Positions 42,742 through 51,908 of a stretch of 64,000 nt of DNA are shown here, one piece after another. The first letter of the stretch is position 1. Every line of letters begins with the position of its first letter. A program made the translations under genes and the position numbers. The notes below the pieces were generated by a model, which was given only the letters and a program-made list of their open reading frames with translations, had not been told where the DNA came from and ran no database searches. This DNA comes from Cryptoclostridium sp964637365 (GTDB lineage Bacteria > Bacillota > Dehalobacteriia > UBA7702): the NCBI GenBank assembly GCA_964637365.1, contig CAZWWH010000002.1, positions 143,021-207,020 on the forward strand, in the 5' to 3' direction.

Positions 42742-43631
42742 ATGAACAAATTCAGCTTTTTTAACGAAGAAGACATCAAAAGAATTCATCAAGGCACTTT
42801 AAGAGTTTTAGAAAATACCGGCATTATCGTAGACGATGATGAGGTGCAAAAGCTTTTTGCAGATGCAGGCGCTACTGTGGATGGCAATATGTAAAAATTC
42901 CGGCATATTTGGTAGAAGAATCCATCGCCAGTGCTCCTTCTACGGTTTATCTTGCGGGTCGTGGTGACAAAGGATTCTATTTTGGAGACGGTACTGTCCG
43001 TTATTGTTCTTTCGGGGAAGCACCCCAAATCGTAGATCCTTCTACCTTGGAAGTTCGCAATGTAACCAAAGCTGACGAAGCCAACTATGCCAGAACGGTA
43101 ATGCATTGGATCAGCTTGATATGTGCTGGGATGCCTGGGTGGCCTCGGATGTACCCAGCAGCGTTTATACGCTGCATTCTTTGGATGCATATCTAAGTAA
43201 TACCGTAAAACCCGTATGCATTGCAACCCTCAATGGCATTTTGGCTGAGGCTGCTGTAAAAATGGCTGCCGCAGTTGCGGGAGGGAAAAAAGCATTAAGG
43301 GAAAAGCCTGTTATGATCGCTGGTACATGTCCCAAGAGTCCTCTCCATCTGGATAAAGGCATTTGTGAATCCATCATTGTTCTGGCCAAAGCGGGAGTAC
43401 CCAATATGAACATGTCCGCACTTACAACAGGCGGCACTGGTCCTGGAACATTGGCAGGAACTGTGATTGTCCACAATGCTGAGATGTTGGCCTGTCTTGT
43501 TTTATCCCAACTGGCCCAAAAGGGAGCGCCTTGCATTTATGGTTCCTGCACCTCCGGTCTGGATCTCAGAAAAGCCACTGCTACTTATGGTTGTCCGGAA
43601 ATTGGTATGTTCAGTGCCGCATTTGCGGGGG
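42742..43631 (+). pseudogene. Truncated second mttB paralogue
   Basis: The start at 42742 (MNKFSFFNEEDIKRIHQGTL) has GAAAGGTACG upstream. The frame is lost at 42891 (one G missing; ATG-GTAAAA expected) and again near 43095 (one A missing before GCATTGGATCAG). From there the MttB sequence runs on in frame, through the GTCPKSPLHLDKG and TGGTGPGTLAGTVIVHNAEM blocks, to about codon 300, where it stops being MttB at FSAAFA and joins an EamA permease. The C-terminal third, including the pyrrolysine position, has been deleted. Confidence 0.85.
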
Positions 43632-44524
43632 CGCTTTGGGGAACTTATGGCACTTTTGTCACCTTATTATCGGGATATGGCTATTCAGAAACTGCAATTG
43701 CCGCTTTTGCTCCCATATCTTTAATTCTTTTTTTCCTGATTAGCGCACTGATTCGCAATCCAAAATGCTTAATCCCCACAAAACGTAATCTTTTGATTTA
43801 CATAATCTGCGGCCTTATTGGTGTTTTGGGGACAAACCTTTGCTATGCAATGGCGCTCTCTGCCGGTTTATCGGTAGCGATTGCATCCGTAATTACATTC
43901 GCAAATTATTTCATTGTGATGGTTTTCTCCCGTATTATCTGGAAGGTAAAAATTACGCCTGCAAAAATCATTGCCGGTATTGGTGCAATTTTTGGCATTA
44001 TGTTATTATTGCAGGTTTGGACGGATTGTAGCGTAACCACAACAGGATTGCTAATTATTTTGGTCGTAACAATGACCTTCGCAATCAGCTATACATTGAC
44101 AAATCTGTCACTTAATGACTTCCATTCAGACCCCGATGCGTTTTATTTTTGGATCAACCTTGTTGGCTTTGTGGCTTTACTTTTCATGAATCCCCCCTGG
44201 AATGTCATACATGAAATAACCGCCAGCGTTGGAACTTACGGATTTGTATCAATTGCCACATTAATTGGCTTTTGTCTCATTCCCCAAGTCGGTTCTTATT
44301 TCTGTCTTGGGCGCTCATTTCTCTATTTGGATCCGCCCTCTGTTGTGATTATGTTTAGCCTCGACCCGGTCGTTGCCGCCATCTTGGGATTCTTTGTTTT
44401 AGGCCAAAGTTTAACATTGGTTCAACTTTTGGGGATGGCGATTATCATTGCATCACTTATTTGCTTGCAGTTAGCAGATAAAAAAGCAGCGCAAAAAGAA
44501 GCATCAATATCGCAAGAACAATAA
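43106..44524 (+). CDS. Chimeric open frame: MttB fragment fused to EamA permease
   Basis: One uninterrupted 472-codon frame begins inside the mttB remnant. Residues 1 to about 175 are MttB sequence. From GALWGTYGTF (about 43627) on, residues 176-472 are a DMT-superfamily (EamA) permease with about ten membrane spans that lacks only its first 12-16 residues. It compares well with the permeases at 56645 and 59111. A deletion from inside mttB to the start of the permease gene produced the fusion. Whether anything is made from it is unknown; an internal start could give a nearly complete permease. Confidence 0.8.
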   Translation: MDQLDMCWDAWVASDVPSSVYTLHSLDAYLSNTVKPVCIATLNGILAEAAVKMAAAVAGGKKALREKPVMIAGTCPKSPLHLDKGICESIIVLAKAGVPNMNMSALTTGGTGPGTLAGTVIVHNAEMLACLVLSQLAQKGAPCIYGSCTSGLDLRKATATYGCPEIGMFSAAFAGALWGTYGTFVTLLSGYGYSETAIAAFAPISLILFFLISALIRNPKCLIPTKRNLLIYIICGLIGVLGTNLCYAMALSAGLSVAIASVITFANYFIVMVFSRIIWKVKITPAKIIAGIGAIFGIMLLLQVWTDCSVTTTGLLIILVVTMTFAISYTLTNLSLNDFHSDPDAFYFWINLVGFVALLFMNPPWNVIHEITASVGTYGFVSIATLIGFCLIPQVGSYFCLGRSFLYLDPPSVVIMFSLDPVVAAILGFFVLGQSLTLVQLLGMAIIIASLICLQLADKKAAQKEASISQEQ

Positions 44525-44531
44525 TGAATAC

Positions 44532-44560
44532 AAAACGCCGTACCAAACTACGGCGTTTTT
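44532..44560 (+). terminator. Terminator of the decayed cassette
   Basis: AACGCCGTA and TACGGCGTT pair over 9 bp with a 6-base loop, followed by TTTTCTC. It lies 8 bases after the permease stop. Confidence 0.85.
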
Positions 44561-44620
44561 CTCTTATACATAGTTTCTATTCAAAACATATATTTCTAAG
44601 AGATCAGTGTTCCAATAGAC

Positions 44621-44653
44621 AAAAAACGGCATAGCCAGGAATGACTATACCGT
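44621..44653 (-). terminator. Terminator downstream of spoIVA
   Basis: On the minus strand ACGGTATAG and CTATGCCGT form a 9-bp stem with one A-C mismatch and a 10-base loop, followed by T6. It is about 75 bases after the spoIVA stop. Confidence 0.72.
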
Positions 44654-44728
44654 AATTTGATTAAGAGCCACCCTCGTCCCCTTCTCTTCCTTATGTGAAG
44701 GGACGAAAACGCTTCCTTTTGTTTATAT

Positions 44729-46207
44729 TTACAGTAGGATACAAATAATACCGCCGCCGCCATCATTGACCATACGTTCCAAGGTTGTTTGCAGCTTATC
44801 TCTGGCGTGTTCTGGCATGGTACAGAGTTTTCCCTGAATCCCCTCTTGTACCAATTCATAGAGGGATTTGCCAAACACGTTAGTATCCCAAATTTTTTGC
44901 GGGTCTTCCTCAAACTCATCAAGAATAAAGCGCACCAATTCTTCGCACTGCTTTTCCGTTCCCACCAGGGGGGTGACTTCTGTGGAAATACTGGCACGAA
45001 TCACATGATAGCTGGGAGCGCTGGCCTTTAATTTCACGCCGAAACGGCCTCCCTCTTTCACCAATTCCGGCTCTTCCAAATACATTTCGTCAGGCTGCGG
45101 CGTTACGATTCCGTAGCCACTGCTACGGACTTCTGCCATGGCATCTTTTATCTTGTCCCATTCTCTGTTCGATGCGGAATAATTTTTAATAAGCCGCATA
45201 ATGGTTTGATCTCCCTGAATCGGCTCTCCGGCATATTCCTCCAGGATTTTATGAAACAAACCAGGTTCTACTCCCACATCGATAAATGAGATACCAGTAC
45301 TCAAATCCATGGAAGCCAAGACAGCGTTTTCAGTATGATCAATTTCCCGGAGGTCCACTACGGCCTGATCCAAATCACGGATTCGAGCAATATCTGAAAT
45401 CACAGAACAAATATCCGACTCCATAGAACCCCGTAACCAGTGATCCTGCTCCAGCTCTTGAATCCAGCCGGGAAGCGTCACATTTACTTCCGTTACAGGG
45501 AATTCATAGAGAGACTCTCTTAGCACCTCAATAACATCTTCGCTTTCCATCTGAGCAGCATCTACGGGCACCACAGATACATCGAATTTCCCACGGATCT
45601 CATCGGCCAAAGATTGAGCAACAGGCCCCTGTGGGTCAGTGGAATTTAGCACGACCACAAAGGGTTTATCCAATTCCTTTAATTCAGTAATGACCCGCTC
45701 TTCGGCATTAAGATAATCATCACGCTCAATATCCGTAATCGTACCATCTGTTGTCACTAGAATCCCAATGGTCGAGTGATCACAAATAACTTTTCTTGTA
45801 CCAATTTCCGCTGCTTCCTCAAAGGGTATTTCCCGGTCATTCCACGGAGAATGAACCATACGGGGTTCTTCGTCTTCACGAAAGCCTAGAGCACCGGGGA
45901 CAGAGTATCCCACGCAGTCCACCATACGGACGCGCATATCAATGCCTTCCCGCACGTTAATCTCCACGGCTTTGGACGGAATAAACTTTGGCTCCGTCGT
46001 CATTACCATACGGCCGCCACCGCTTTGGGGTAATTCATCTTGGGCGATTTCACGTTCATGAAATTCCTCGATATTGGGAAGGACCAGCAATTCCATGAAT
46101 CGTTTGATAAATGTCGATTTACCCGTGCGAACCGGTCCAACCACTCCCAGGTAAATATCGCCCCCGGTGCGTTCGCTGATATGTTGTAACACATCTGCCT
46201 TTTCCAC
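44729..46207 (-). CDS. spoIVA: Stage IV sporulation protein A, ATPase
   Basis: SpoIVA polymerises by ATP hydrolysis into the basement layer of the spore coat around the forespore. The 492-residue protein begins with a GTG at 46207. It has Walker A GPVRTGKS (24-31), the switch-like SGGGRMVMTTEPKF block, Walker-B-like MRMVDCVGY, and the conserved C-terminal end (ERMVNDGGGGIICILL) that anchors it at the membrane. The length is that of the Bacillus protein. It is followed upstream by plsY, der and DUF512, the usual Clostridia neighbourhood. An unusual leader precedes it. Confidence 0.97.
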   Translation of the reverse strand: MEKADVLQHISERTGGDIYLGVVGPVRTGKSTFIKRFMELLVLPNIEEFHEREIAQDELPQSGGGRMVMTTEPKFIPSKAVEINVREGIDMRVRMVDCVGYSVPGALGFREDEEPRMVHSPWNDREIPFEEAAEIGTRKVICDHSTIGILVTTDGTITDIERDDYLNAEERVITELKELDKPFVVVLNSTDPQGPVAQSLADEIRGKFDVSVVPVDAAQMESEDVIEVLRESLYEFPVTEVNVTLPGWIQELEQDHWLRGSMESDICSVISDIARIRDLDQAVVDLREIDHTENAVLASMDLSTGISFIDVGVEPGLFHKILEEYAGEPIQGDQTIMRLIKNYSASNREWDKIKDAMAEVRSSGYGIVTPQPDEMYLEEPELVKEGGRFGVKLKASAPSYHVIRASISTEVTPLVGTEKQCEELVRFILDEFEEDPQKIWDTNVFGKSLYELVQEGIQGKLCTMPEHARDKLQTTLERMVNDGGGGIICILL

Positions 46208-46280
46208 AAATTTCCCTCCCTCTTAGATTGCCTTGCGGCTTATACATCTAATTCTATGAGGGAGGGAAATTTTTATGACA
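46208..46280 (-). promoter_or_regulatory. spoIVA leader: ribosome-site hairpin and sigma-E-like promoter
   Basis: AAATTTCCCTCCCTC (plus 46208-46222) and GAGGGAGGGAAATTT (46258-46272) are perfect 15-base inverted repeats 35 bases apart. On the minus strand the arm next to the GTG start contains the whole ribosome binding site GAGGGAGGG. A sigma-E-like promoter (GTCATAAA at 46279-46272, 13 bases, CATAGAAT at 46258-46251) overlaps the distal arm, so its transcript would begin near 46244 and lack that arm. Confidence 0.6.
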
Positions 46281-46313
46281 CGATATTTTTTTAAGATGAA
46301 ACAGAGTTCCAAT

Positions 46314-46919
46314 TTATTTTTTAAAAAGCTTACTTTTTAAATCAACTTTATTTTCGGTACCGGCGGCCAAACGCTTCATATTGGGTATATGTTTATAAGC
46401 GATATAAAGAGAGCAGACCGTCACAAAAACGATGACGGAAGTATGGTCGGAAAACAGCACCACAAAAACAATACTGCTAAGAGCTGCGATCACCGATGCC
46501 ACAGAAATATATCCCGTAGCAAAGGCCAACACCAACCAAACGGCAATGGCCAAAATAAAGGCCAAGGGAGCCAAAAACAGCAGTGCTCCCGCACCGGTGG
46601 CGACCCCTTTGCCGCCTTTAAAATGAAGGAATACAGAAAATGTGTGCCCCAGAACCGCGACCACGGCACAAATTACCGCTAATGTCATTCCCCCCACTAG
46701 GGAACCGAACCAAGCGGCCAAAACACCTTTGCCCATATCCATCACAAAGACGAGAATACCAATTTTCCAGCCAAGTACACGAAAGGTGTTGGTAGTACCC
46801 ACATTACCGCTTCCATGCTCCATAATATTGATTCCGGCAAAAGCCTTGCCGCAAATATATGCTGAGGGAATCGAACCGAGCAAATACGCCAAAAGAACAA
46901 TTAAAACCTTACTTAACAT
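46314..46919 (-). CDS. plsY: Glycerol-3-phosphate acyltransferase PlsY
   Basis: PlsY moves the acyl group from acyl-phosphate to glycerol-3-phosphate, the first step of phospholipid synthesis. The 201-residue protein has about five to six membrane spans and the family motifs: GSIPSAYICGK (motif 1), GSGNVGTTNTFRVLG (motif 2 with the catalytic Ser/Gly pattern), and HTFSVFLHFKGGKGVATGAG (motif 3). It lies between der and spoIVA, 18 bases after der. Confidence 0.95.
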   Translation of the reverse strand: MLSKVLIVLLAYLLGSIPSAYICGKAFAGINIMEHGSGNVGTTNTFRVLGWKIGILVFVMDMGKGVLAAWFGSLVGGMTLAVICAVVAVLGHTFSVFLHFKGGKGVATGAGALLFLAPLAFILAIAVWLVLAFATGYISVASVIAALSSIVFVVLFSDHTSVIVFVTVCSLYIAYKHIPNMKRLAAGTENKVDLKSKLFKK

Positions 46920-46937
46920 TGTATCCCCAAACCTCCG

Positions 46938-48260
46938 TTAATTATCCTTTTCATTGTTTTGACGCACCAGGAACCACAAGGGGCAGCCTTCAAACCCAAA
47001 ATTCTGCCGCAGTTGGTTGACGAGGTAACGCTCATAAGAGAAATGAACCAATTCCGGGTCATTGACATAAATAGCAAACTTCGGAGGTTTGACTCCTACC
47101 TGGGTGCCGTAATAGAGTTTTAAACGCCGGCCTTTGTCTGTCGGCGGCGGATTCAGGCGGAGTGCTTCGCCAAAGACCTCATTCAAACGAGAGGTGGGAA
47201 TCCGCATAGTTTGCTGCTGTGCGATATAATCGACCCAATGATAAATGCGGTCCACACGCTGTCCGGTCAAGGCCGAAATATACACAATAGGAGCATATTG
47301 CAGAAAAGACATACCCTCCCGAATATCCTCTTCGAATTTCTTCATGGTTTTGTCGTCTTTTTCAATGGCGTCCCATTTATTGACGACAATGAGCATCCCC
47401 TTTCCCGCCTCATGGGCATAGCCAGCAATTTTTTTATCTTGCTCCGTAACACCGTCCACAGCGTCTAAAAGCATTAAAACAATATCGCAACGGTCAATGG
47501 AGCGTAAGGAGCGAATAATGCTGTAACGCTCGGTGGTTTCGGAAACTTTTCCCCGTTTACGCATGCCGGCAGTATCGATGATGAGATATTTTTTATCATC
47601 TTTTTCCAGAAGAGAATCAATGGAATCTCTAGTGGTACCGGGAATATCAGAAACGATGGTGCGTTCTTTCCCCAGCATACGGTTGGAGAGAGATGATTTC
47701 CCCACATTAGGACGTCCGATCAATGCGATTTTAACCACATCGCTGTCACCCTCGTCGTTGTTCCCGGAGGGAAAACGGTAACAGATCTCGTCCAACAGGT
47801 CACCGGTATTCATACCGTGTAACGATGAAATGGGAATCGGCTCCCCTAGCCCTAGCCGGTAGAATTCATAATGATCCAGCATATCAAAATTATCAATTTT
47901 ATTGACAGCTAAAACCACAGGCTTGCCGGAGCGCTTCAAGATGGAGGCGGCCCGTTCATCCTCTTCGGTCAGACCTGCCTTACCGTCGGTGACCATCACG
48001 ATAACGTCAGCTTCCTCAATGGCCAGCATCACCTGCTGATACACCCGGGATTCAATATGTCCGTCCTTATTCTGAAAATCAATGCCACCGGTGTCCACGA
48101 TGATAAAATCGCGGCCATTCCAGTTGGCGTCGTGATAAAGCCGGTCCCGAGTAATGCCGGGAGTATCTTCCACAATGGCTTTTCGTTCTCCGACAATGCG
48201 GTTAAAAAGAGTGGACTTCCCCACATTGGGACGGCCCACCAGGGCGAGAATTGGTTTCAT
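46938..48260 (-). CDS. der: Ribosome biogenesis GTPase Der
   Basis: Der (EngA) has two tandem GTPase domains and is needed to mature the 50S subunit. The 440-residue protein shows GRPNVGKST twice (about residues 8 and 184), DTPGITRDR and DIPGTTRDS switch regions, NKID and NKWD specificity motifs, and a C-terminal KH-like domain. I start at 48260 with GGAAAGGA upstream; an earlier frame extension of 49 codons overlaps the DUF512 gene and is not Der-like. Confidence 0.96.
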   Translation of the reverse strand: MKPILALVGRPNVGKSTLFNRIVGERKAIVEDTPGITRDRLYHDANWNGRDFIIVDTGGIDFQNKDGHIESRVYQQVMLAIEEADVIVMVTDGKAGLTEEDERAASILKRSGKPVVLAVNKIDNFDMLDHYEFYRLGLGEPIPISSLHGMNTGDLLDEICYRFPSGNNDEGDSDVVKIALIGRPNVGKSSLSNRMLGKERTIVSDIPGTTRDSIDSLLEKDDKKYLIIDTAGMRKRGKVSETTERYSIIRSLRSIDRCDIVLMLLDAVDGVTEQDKKIAGYAHEAGKGMLIVVNKWDAIEKDDKTMKKFEEDIREGMSFLQYAPIVYISALTGQRVDRIYHWVDYIAQQQTMRIPTSRLNEVFGEALRLNPPPTDKGRRLKLYYGTQVGVKPPKFAIYVNDPELVHFSYERYLVNQLRQNFGFEGCPLWFLVRQNNEKDN

Positions 48261-48261
48261 A

Positions 48262-49605
48262 TCAATAATCCTTTCCGTGAGAAATCGGGCACTCGGCCTC
48301 ATGCTTGAGGTATTCCGCCAGAGAGATACCGTCTCCGCTGACGACCCTGATTTCTTTTTTGGTTTCTTTCGCAATATCTTCAATCGTTTTACCATCAAGC
48401 AAAACATCGGTATGATGCTTCAATAAAATATCAGACAGCAAATACAGAGCATTTTCCCGAGAATGGTTTTGAATGGCTCTGATAATATCGCCACCAGTCA
48501 AAAGCCCTGTTACAGTCACGGTGCGACCGAAAAATTCATTGGTTACCGGCAAAAGCTCAATCTTTAGTCCCTGATATTTCTTGATTTCCTCAATTAACGG
48601 TGCCATGGACTTCGCGCCGTCGGTACCTGTTACAATGATAAAGGTTTTGTCGCATTGAAAATTTTCGGGAAATTCTTCCATCCCATAGCGGAAATCATCA
48701 TGAAATTGACGAACAATACCAACGCCGTTTTCAATCTGAGGAAAATCCTCGTAATTTTCTTCCGAAGGAACATTACGTCCCGCCAAAAGATAAAACTCAT
48801 CAGCCACATAGAGAAACCGTGTGCCACGTTTTTCCAGAAACTCTTCCTGTTTTTCTTCGGCATAATCAATGATGGCAGAAGCTTCTTCTTTGGTATAAAT
48901 GCGAAGGCCGTTTTCATGGCATTTCGTCAATCCCACAGGCACCAACGCCACAGAGAGAAAATCTTCTCCTAACGAAGCGATGCCGTCTAAGGTTTCCTTT
49001 AAATACTCCCCGTCATTATAGCCGGGCGCCAAAACGATTTGTCCATGCATTTGAATCCCTGCCTTGGACAAACGCCGAAGATTGTCCATAATCGGCGTTT
49101 TCTCTTTCATTCCCAAAATTGTGCGGCGCATTTTTTCATCCAGACAATGGATAGAGATATATAACGGACTCAAGCGCTCTTCCTCAATGCGCAGAAAATC
49201 CTCTTCCTTCAAGTTGGTCAAAGTGATATAATTACCGTACAAAAAAGACAAACGATAATCATCATCCTTGACATAAAGCGTGGCACGATACCCTTTGGGC
49301 ATTTGATCCACAAAACAAAAAATACAGCGGTTGCGGCAAGAGCGAATGCCATCAAAGACAGCGCTTTCAAAAATAATACCAAGATCGCTGTCGAAATCTT
49401 TTTTCACGGAAATTTTGCGGGCAACGCCTTCCCTATTTACAATTTCCATGTCTAAGGACTCATCGGCTGTAAGATATTGATAATCAATAATATCCCGCAA
49501 TTCATGATCATTGATACATTTTAAAATCTCTCCGGCTTTGATTCCCGCTTTTGAACCAATGCTGTGGGGTAATACCGTCTCGATTTTGGCGCAACACTCT
49601 TTCAT
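48262..49605 (-). CDS. DUF512 radical SAM protein with PDZ domain
   Basis: This 447-residue protein has an N-terminal PDZ-like domain (about 1-65; IGSKAGIKAGEILKCINDHELRDIIDYQY), a radical-SAM domain with the CRNRCIFCFVDQ cluster (Cys-x3-Cys-x2-Cys) near residues 92-100, and a C-terminal DUF512 domain. The [4Fe-4S]/SAM site is complete. The reaction is unknown. It always seems to lie beside der in Clostridia, so a ribosome- or tRNA-related role is suspected. Confidence 0.92.
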   Translation of the reverse strand: MKECCAKIETVLPHSIGSKAGIKAGEILKCINDHELRDIIDYQYLTADESLDMEIVNREGVARKISVKKDFDSDLGIIFESAVFDGIRSCRNRCIFCFVDQMPKGYRATLYVKDDDYRLSFLYGNYITLTNLKEEDFLRIEEERLSPLYISIHCLDEKMRRTILGMKEKTPIMDNLRRLSKAGIQMHGQIVLAPGYNDGEYLKETLDGIASLGEDFLSVALVPVGLTKCHENGLRIYTKEEASAIIDYAEEKQEEFLEKRGTRFLYVADEFYLLAGRNVPSEENYEDFPQIENGVGIVRQFHDDFRYGMEEFPENFQCDKTFIIVTGTDGAKSMAPLIEEIKKYQGLKIELLPVTNEFFGRTVTVTGLLTGGDIIRAIQNHSRENALYLLSDILLKHHTDVLLDGKTIEDIAKETKKEIRVVSGDGISLAEYLKHEAECPISHGKDY

Positions 49606-49700
49606 TTTTGCCTCCCAAAATTACTGTACTTTATAATATATCAAATTTATTCCAAAAGGTAAAGGTAAGCTAAGGTAATCTCTAGAATAAAATTTCATAA

Positions 49701-49738
49701 AAAATCGCCAGATATGTCTGATGGCATCCGGCGATTTT
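49701..49738 (-). terminator. Terminator of the DUF4342-RR-HK operon
   Basis: AAAATCGCC and GGCGATTTT pair with additional inner pairs GAT/ATC around a loop, and a T-run follows on the minus strand. It is 8 bases after the kinase stop. Confidence 0.8.
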
Positions 49739-49745
49739 AGTGAAT

Positions 49746-51197
49746 TTATGAAGATTCGTCTTGGACGAGGGGCAAAAGAATCGTCATGCGGGTGCCAAAA
49801 TCCTTGCGGCTCAAAACATCAAGATATCCACCGTGGCGGTGTATAATCCACTTAGCAATGGCCAGCCCCAAACCGGTGCCGCCTGTTTTTCTGGCTCGGC
49901 TCTCATCGGAACGATAGAAACGGTCAAAGATATAAGGCAAATCCTCCGGTACAATGCCGATACCGTTATCCTGAACCTGAATCGCCGCCATACCGTCGAG
50001 AATCATGGTCTTTACGGAAATACGTTCCCCCGGCGGAGTGTATTTGATGCTGTTATCCAAAAAGATGCGGAGTGCCTGTTTCATCAGTTGCACGTCAGCT
50101 TCTATCAATAAATGGCCACCGTTTTGAAAATATAGTTCATGGTTGAGGTCAATCATCTGGCTTTCCTTGACAATCTCTTCCGCCAGCAAGGTAACGTCAA
50201 ATTTCTCCGGATGCAGCTTCATAGCTTCATTATCCCCACGGGCCAAAAACAGAAGCTGTTCCACTAGGTCCTTCATTCCCGCAGCTTCATTCTTGATGGC
50301 GTCAATGGATTCCTGTAAGGTTTTTTCGTCGTGCTTGCCCCAGCGGTCAAGGAGATTAGCATATCCTTGAATCACGGAAATCGGCGTTCTCAACTCGTGA
50401 GATGCATCAGAAACAAAACGCGCCTGAGAGCGATAAGATTCTTCAATGCGCTCTAACAAATCGTTGATGGCATCGGACAATCCCTTCAATTCATCCTGAG
50501 CGGAATCCACTGACAAACGGGTACTGAGATTTTTCGCTTCAATTTTATTAATGCGTCCCGTCAAATCACTGAGTTCCGCTAAAGATGCCGTTTCCTTCAA
50601 AGAACGGGTAGCCTGCTCCATCTCATAAATCGGTTTTAAAGAGCGGCGAATCAACTTATTCTGGGCAGAAAAACTGCTCAATAAAAGAATCCCCTCCACC
50701 ACCAATAAAACAGCTAACACAAGAGAAAGAAATCGGAAATCGGCACCGATATGATAACTGATAGTGATTCCTTCGCCATAAAAAACATAATCCGCGTCAC
50801 AAAGACGGGAATATATCGAATCATGATATTTATCGGATGGCAACACAACGGTACGGGCTGCTGAAGGATTCGGAGCACCAAATACCTCATACCACCGCTC
50901 ACTAATGTGGAAGCCCCCAGATATCGTCATTCCTTCAGACAAGGTATAATTGCCGGGAAGTTCCAAACTCTTCCCCGGCAGTATAAACTGCGTATCATAT
51001 GTTTCATAACATTGAGCGATTTCGTGTTCCGCCCGATAGATGAAAAAGAAAGACAGCAGTAGTATCAATAGAATATCAAGAAAAATAAGCAGACTGAACA
51101 GGCGCCATGTGAGGCGACTGTTCAGCTTTAACGCCAGGGAAAAATCCTGTCGGTTTGACCTATCGCTTTTTCTGTTTGTTCGTTTTTGTTCACTCAT
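49746..51197 (-). CDS. Sensor histidine kinase with HAMP domain
   Basis: This 483-residue kinase has a basic N terminus, TM1 (about 33-55), an extracellular sensing region (about 56-165), TM2 (about 166-188), a HAMP linker, the phosphoacceptor His in DASHELRTPISVIQGYANLLD, and a HATPase domain with DNSIKYTPPGE (N box), DNGIGI (G1) and GGTGLGLAIAKW (G2). It overlaps the response regulator gene by 8 bases, so the two are coupled. It resembles the ArlS/CssS-type kinases that respond to envelope conditions, but the signal is unknown. Confidence 0.93.
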   Translation of the reverse strand: MSEQKRTNRKSDRSNRQDFSLALKLNSRLTWRLFSLLIFLDILLILLLSFFFIYRAEHEIAQCYETYDTQFILPGKSLELPGNYTLSEGMTISGGFHISERWYEVFGAPNPSAARTVVLPSDKYHDSIYSRLCDADYVFYGEGITISYHIGADFRFLSLVLAVLLVVEGILLLSSFSAQNKLIRRSLKPIYEMEQATRSLKETASLAELSDLTGRINKIEAKNLSTRLSVDSAQDELKGLSDAINDLLERIEESYRSQARFVSDASHELRTPISVIQGYANLLDRWGKHDEKTLQESIDAIKNEAAGMKDLVEQLLFLARGDNEAMKLHPEKFDVTLLAEEIVKESQMIDLNHELYFQNGGHLLIEADVQLMKQALRIFLDNSIKYTPPGERISVKTMILDGMAAIQVQDNGIGIVPEDLPYIFDRFYRSDESRARKTGGTGLGLAIAKWIIHRHGGYLDVLSRKDFGTRMTILLPLVQDESS

Positions 51198-51879
51198 CTT
51201 TAATTACATATCCAACGCCACGAACCGTGTGGATGACTTTGATGCCAAAGGGCTCCTCCAGCTTACTCCTAAGATAACGCACATAGACATCAACGGCATT
51301 GGTTTCACCGTAATAATCGAAGCCCCAAACATTTTCCAGCAATGTTTCCCGAGAAAGCACAATGTTAACATTCTCCAGCATATAGTGCAGAAGATCAAAT
51401 TCACGCTTTGTCAAGTCCACCGTGGCATCCCCAACCTTTACGATACGGCGATCCACATCCATGGATAAATTTCCCAAAATATAAGTGTTTCGTGGCTTAA
51501 ATGCCGCTTCCACATGATTCTCATGCTTACGAAGCACCACACGGATGCGGGCCAGCAGCTCCTCAATTGCAAAGGGCTTAGTGATATAATCATCGGCTCC
51601 GCCGTCTAAGCCTGCCACCTTGTCAAAAACAGCATCTCGGGCAGTGAGCATAATCACAGGTGTATCGCTAAACTGACGCATACGTCGAAGAATTTCCATA
51701 CCGTTAAGTCCCGGCAGCATAATATCCAGAAGGATTAAATCATAACTGCCGTTTTTAATTAGCTCAAGACCTTCACGACCTTCATAACATTTTTCCGTTT
51801 CGTAACCTTCATAACGTAGTTCCAGTTCCACAAAACGGGCGATTTTTTCTTCGTCTTCCACAATGAGTATTTTTGACAT
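51190..51879 (-). CDS. OmpR-family response regulator
   Basis: This 229-residue regulator has the acidic pocket Glu8-Asp9, phosphoacceptor Asp52, Thr in MLTARD, Lys in ITKPF, and a C-terminal winged helix (about 128-226; KREFDLLHYMLEN and VIHTVRGVGYV). It lies between the DUF4342 gene and its kinase. An inverted repeat at 52492-52529 around the operon promoter is a possible binding site. Confidence 0.94.
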   Translation of the reverse strand: MSKILIVEDEEKIARFVELELRYEGYETEKCYEGREGLELIKNGSYDLILLDIMLPGLNGMEILRRMRQFSDTPVIMLTARDAVFDKVAGLDGGADDYITKPFAIEELLARIRVVLRKHENHVEAAFKPRNTYILGNLSMDVDRRIVKVGDATVDLTKREFDLLHYMLENVNIVLSRETLLENVWGFDYYGETNAVDVYVRYLRSKLEEPFGIKVIHTVRGVGYVIKDE

Positions 51880-51908
51880 AATGCTTCTCTTCTTAATGAA
51901 TTCCTGAA

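Noticed and set aside
39300..44530. All frameshifts in the decayed cassette are sequencing errors
   Set aside because: Errors should be spread over the window, yet most long genes elsewhere are intact; clustering here plus a deletion fusion favours true decay. The two in the efflux locus remain open.
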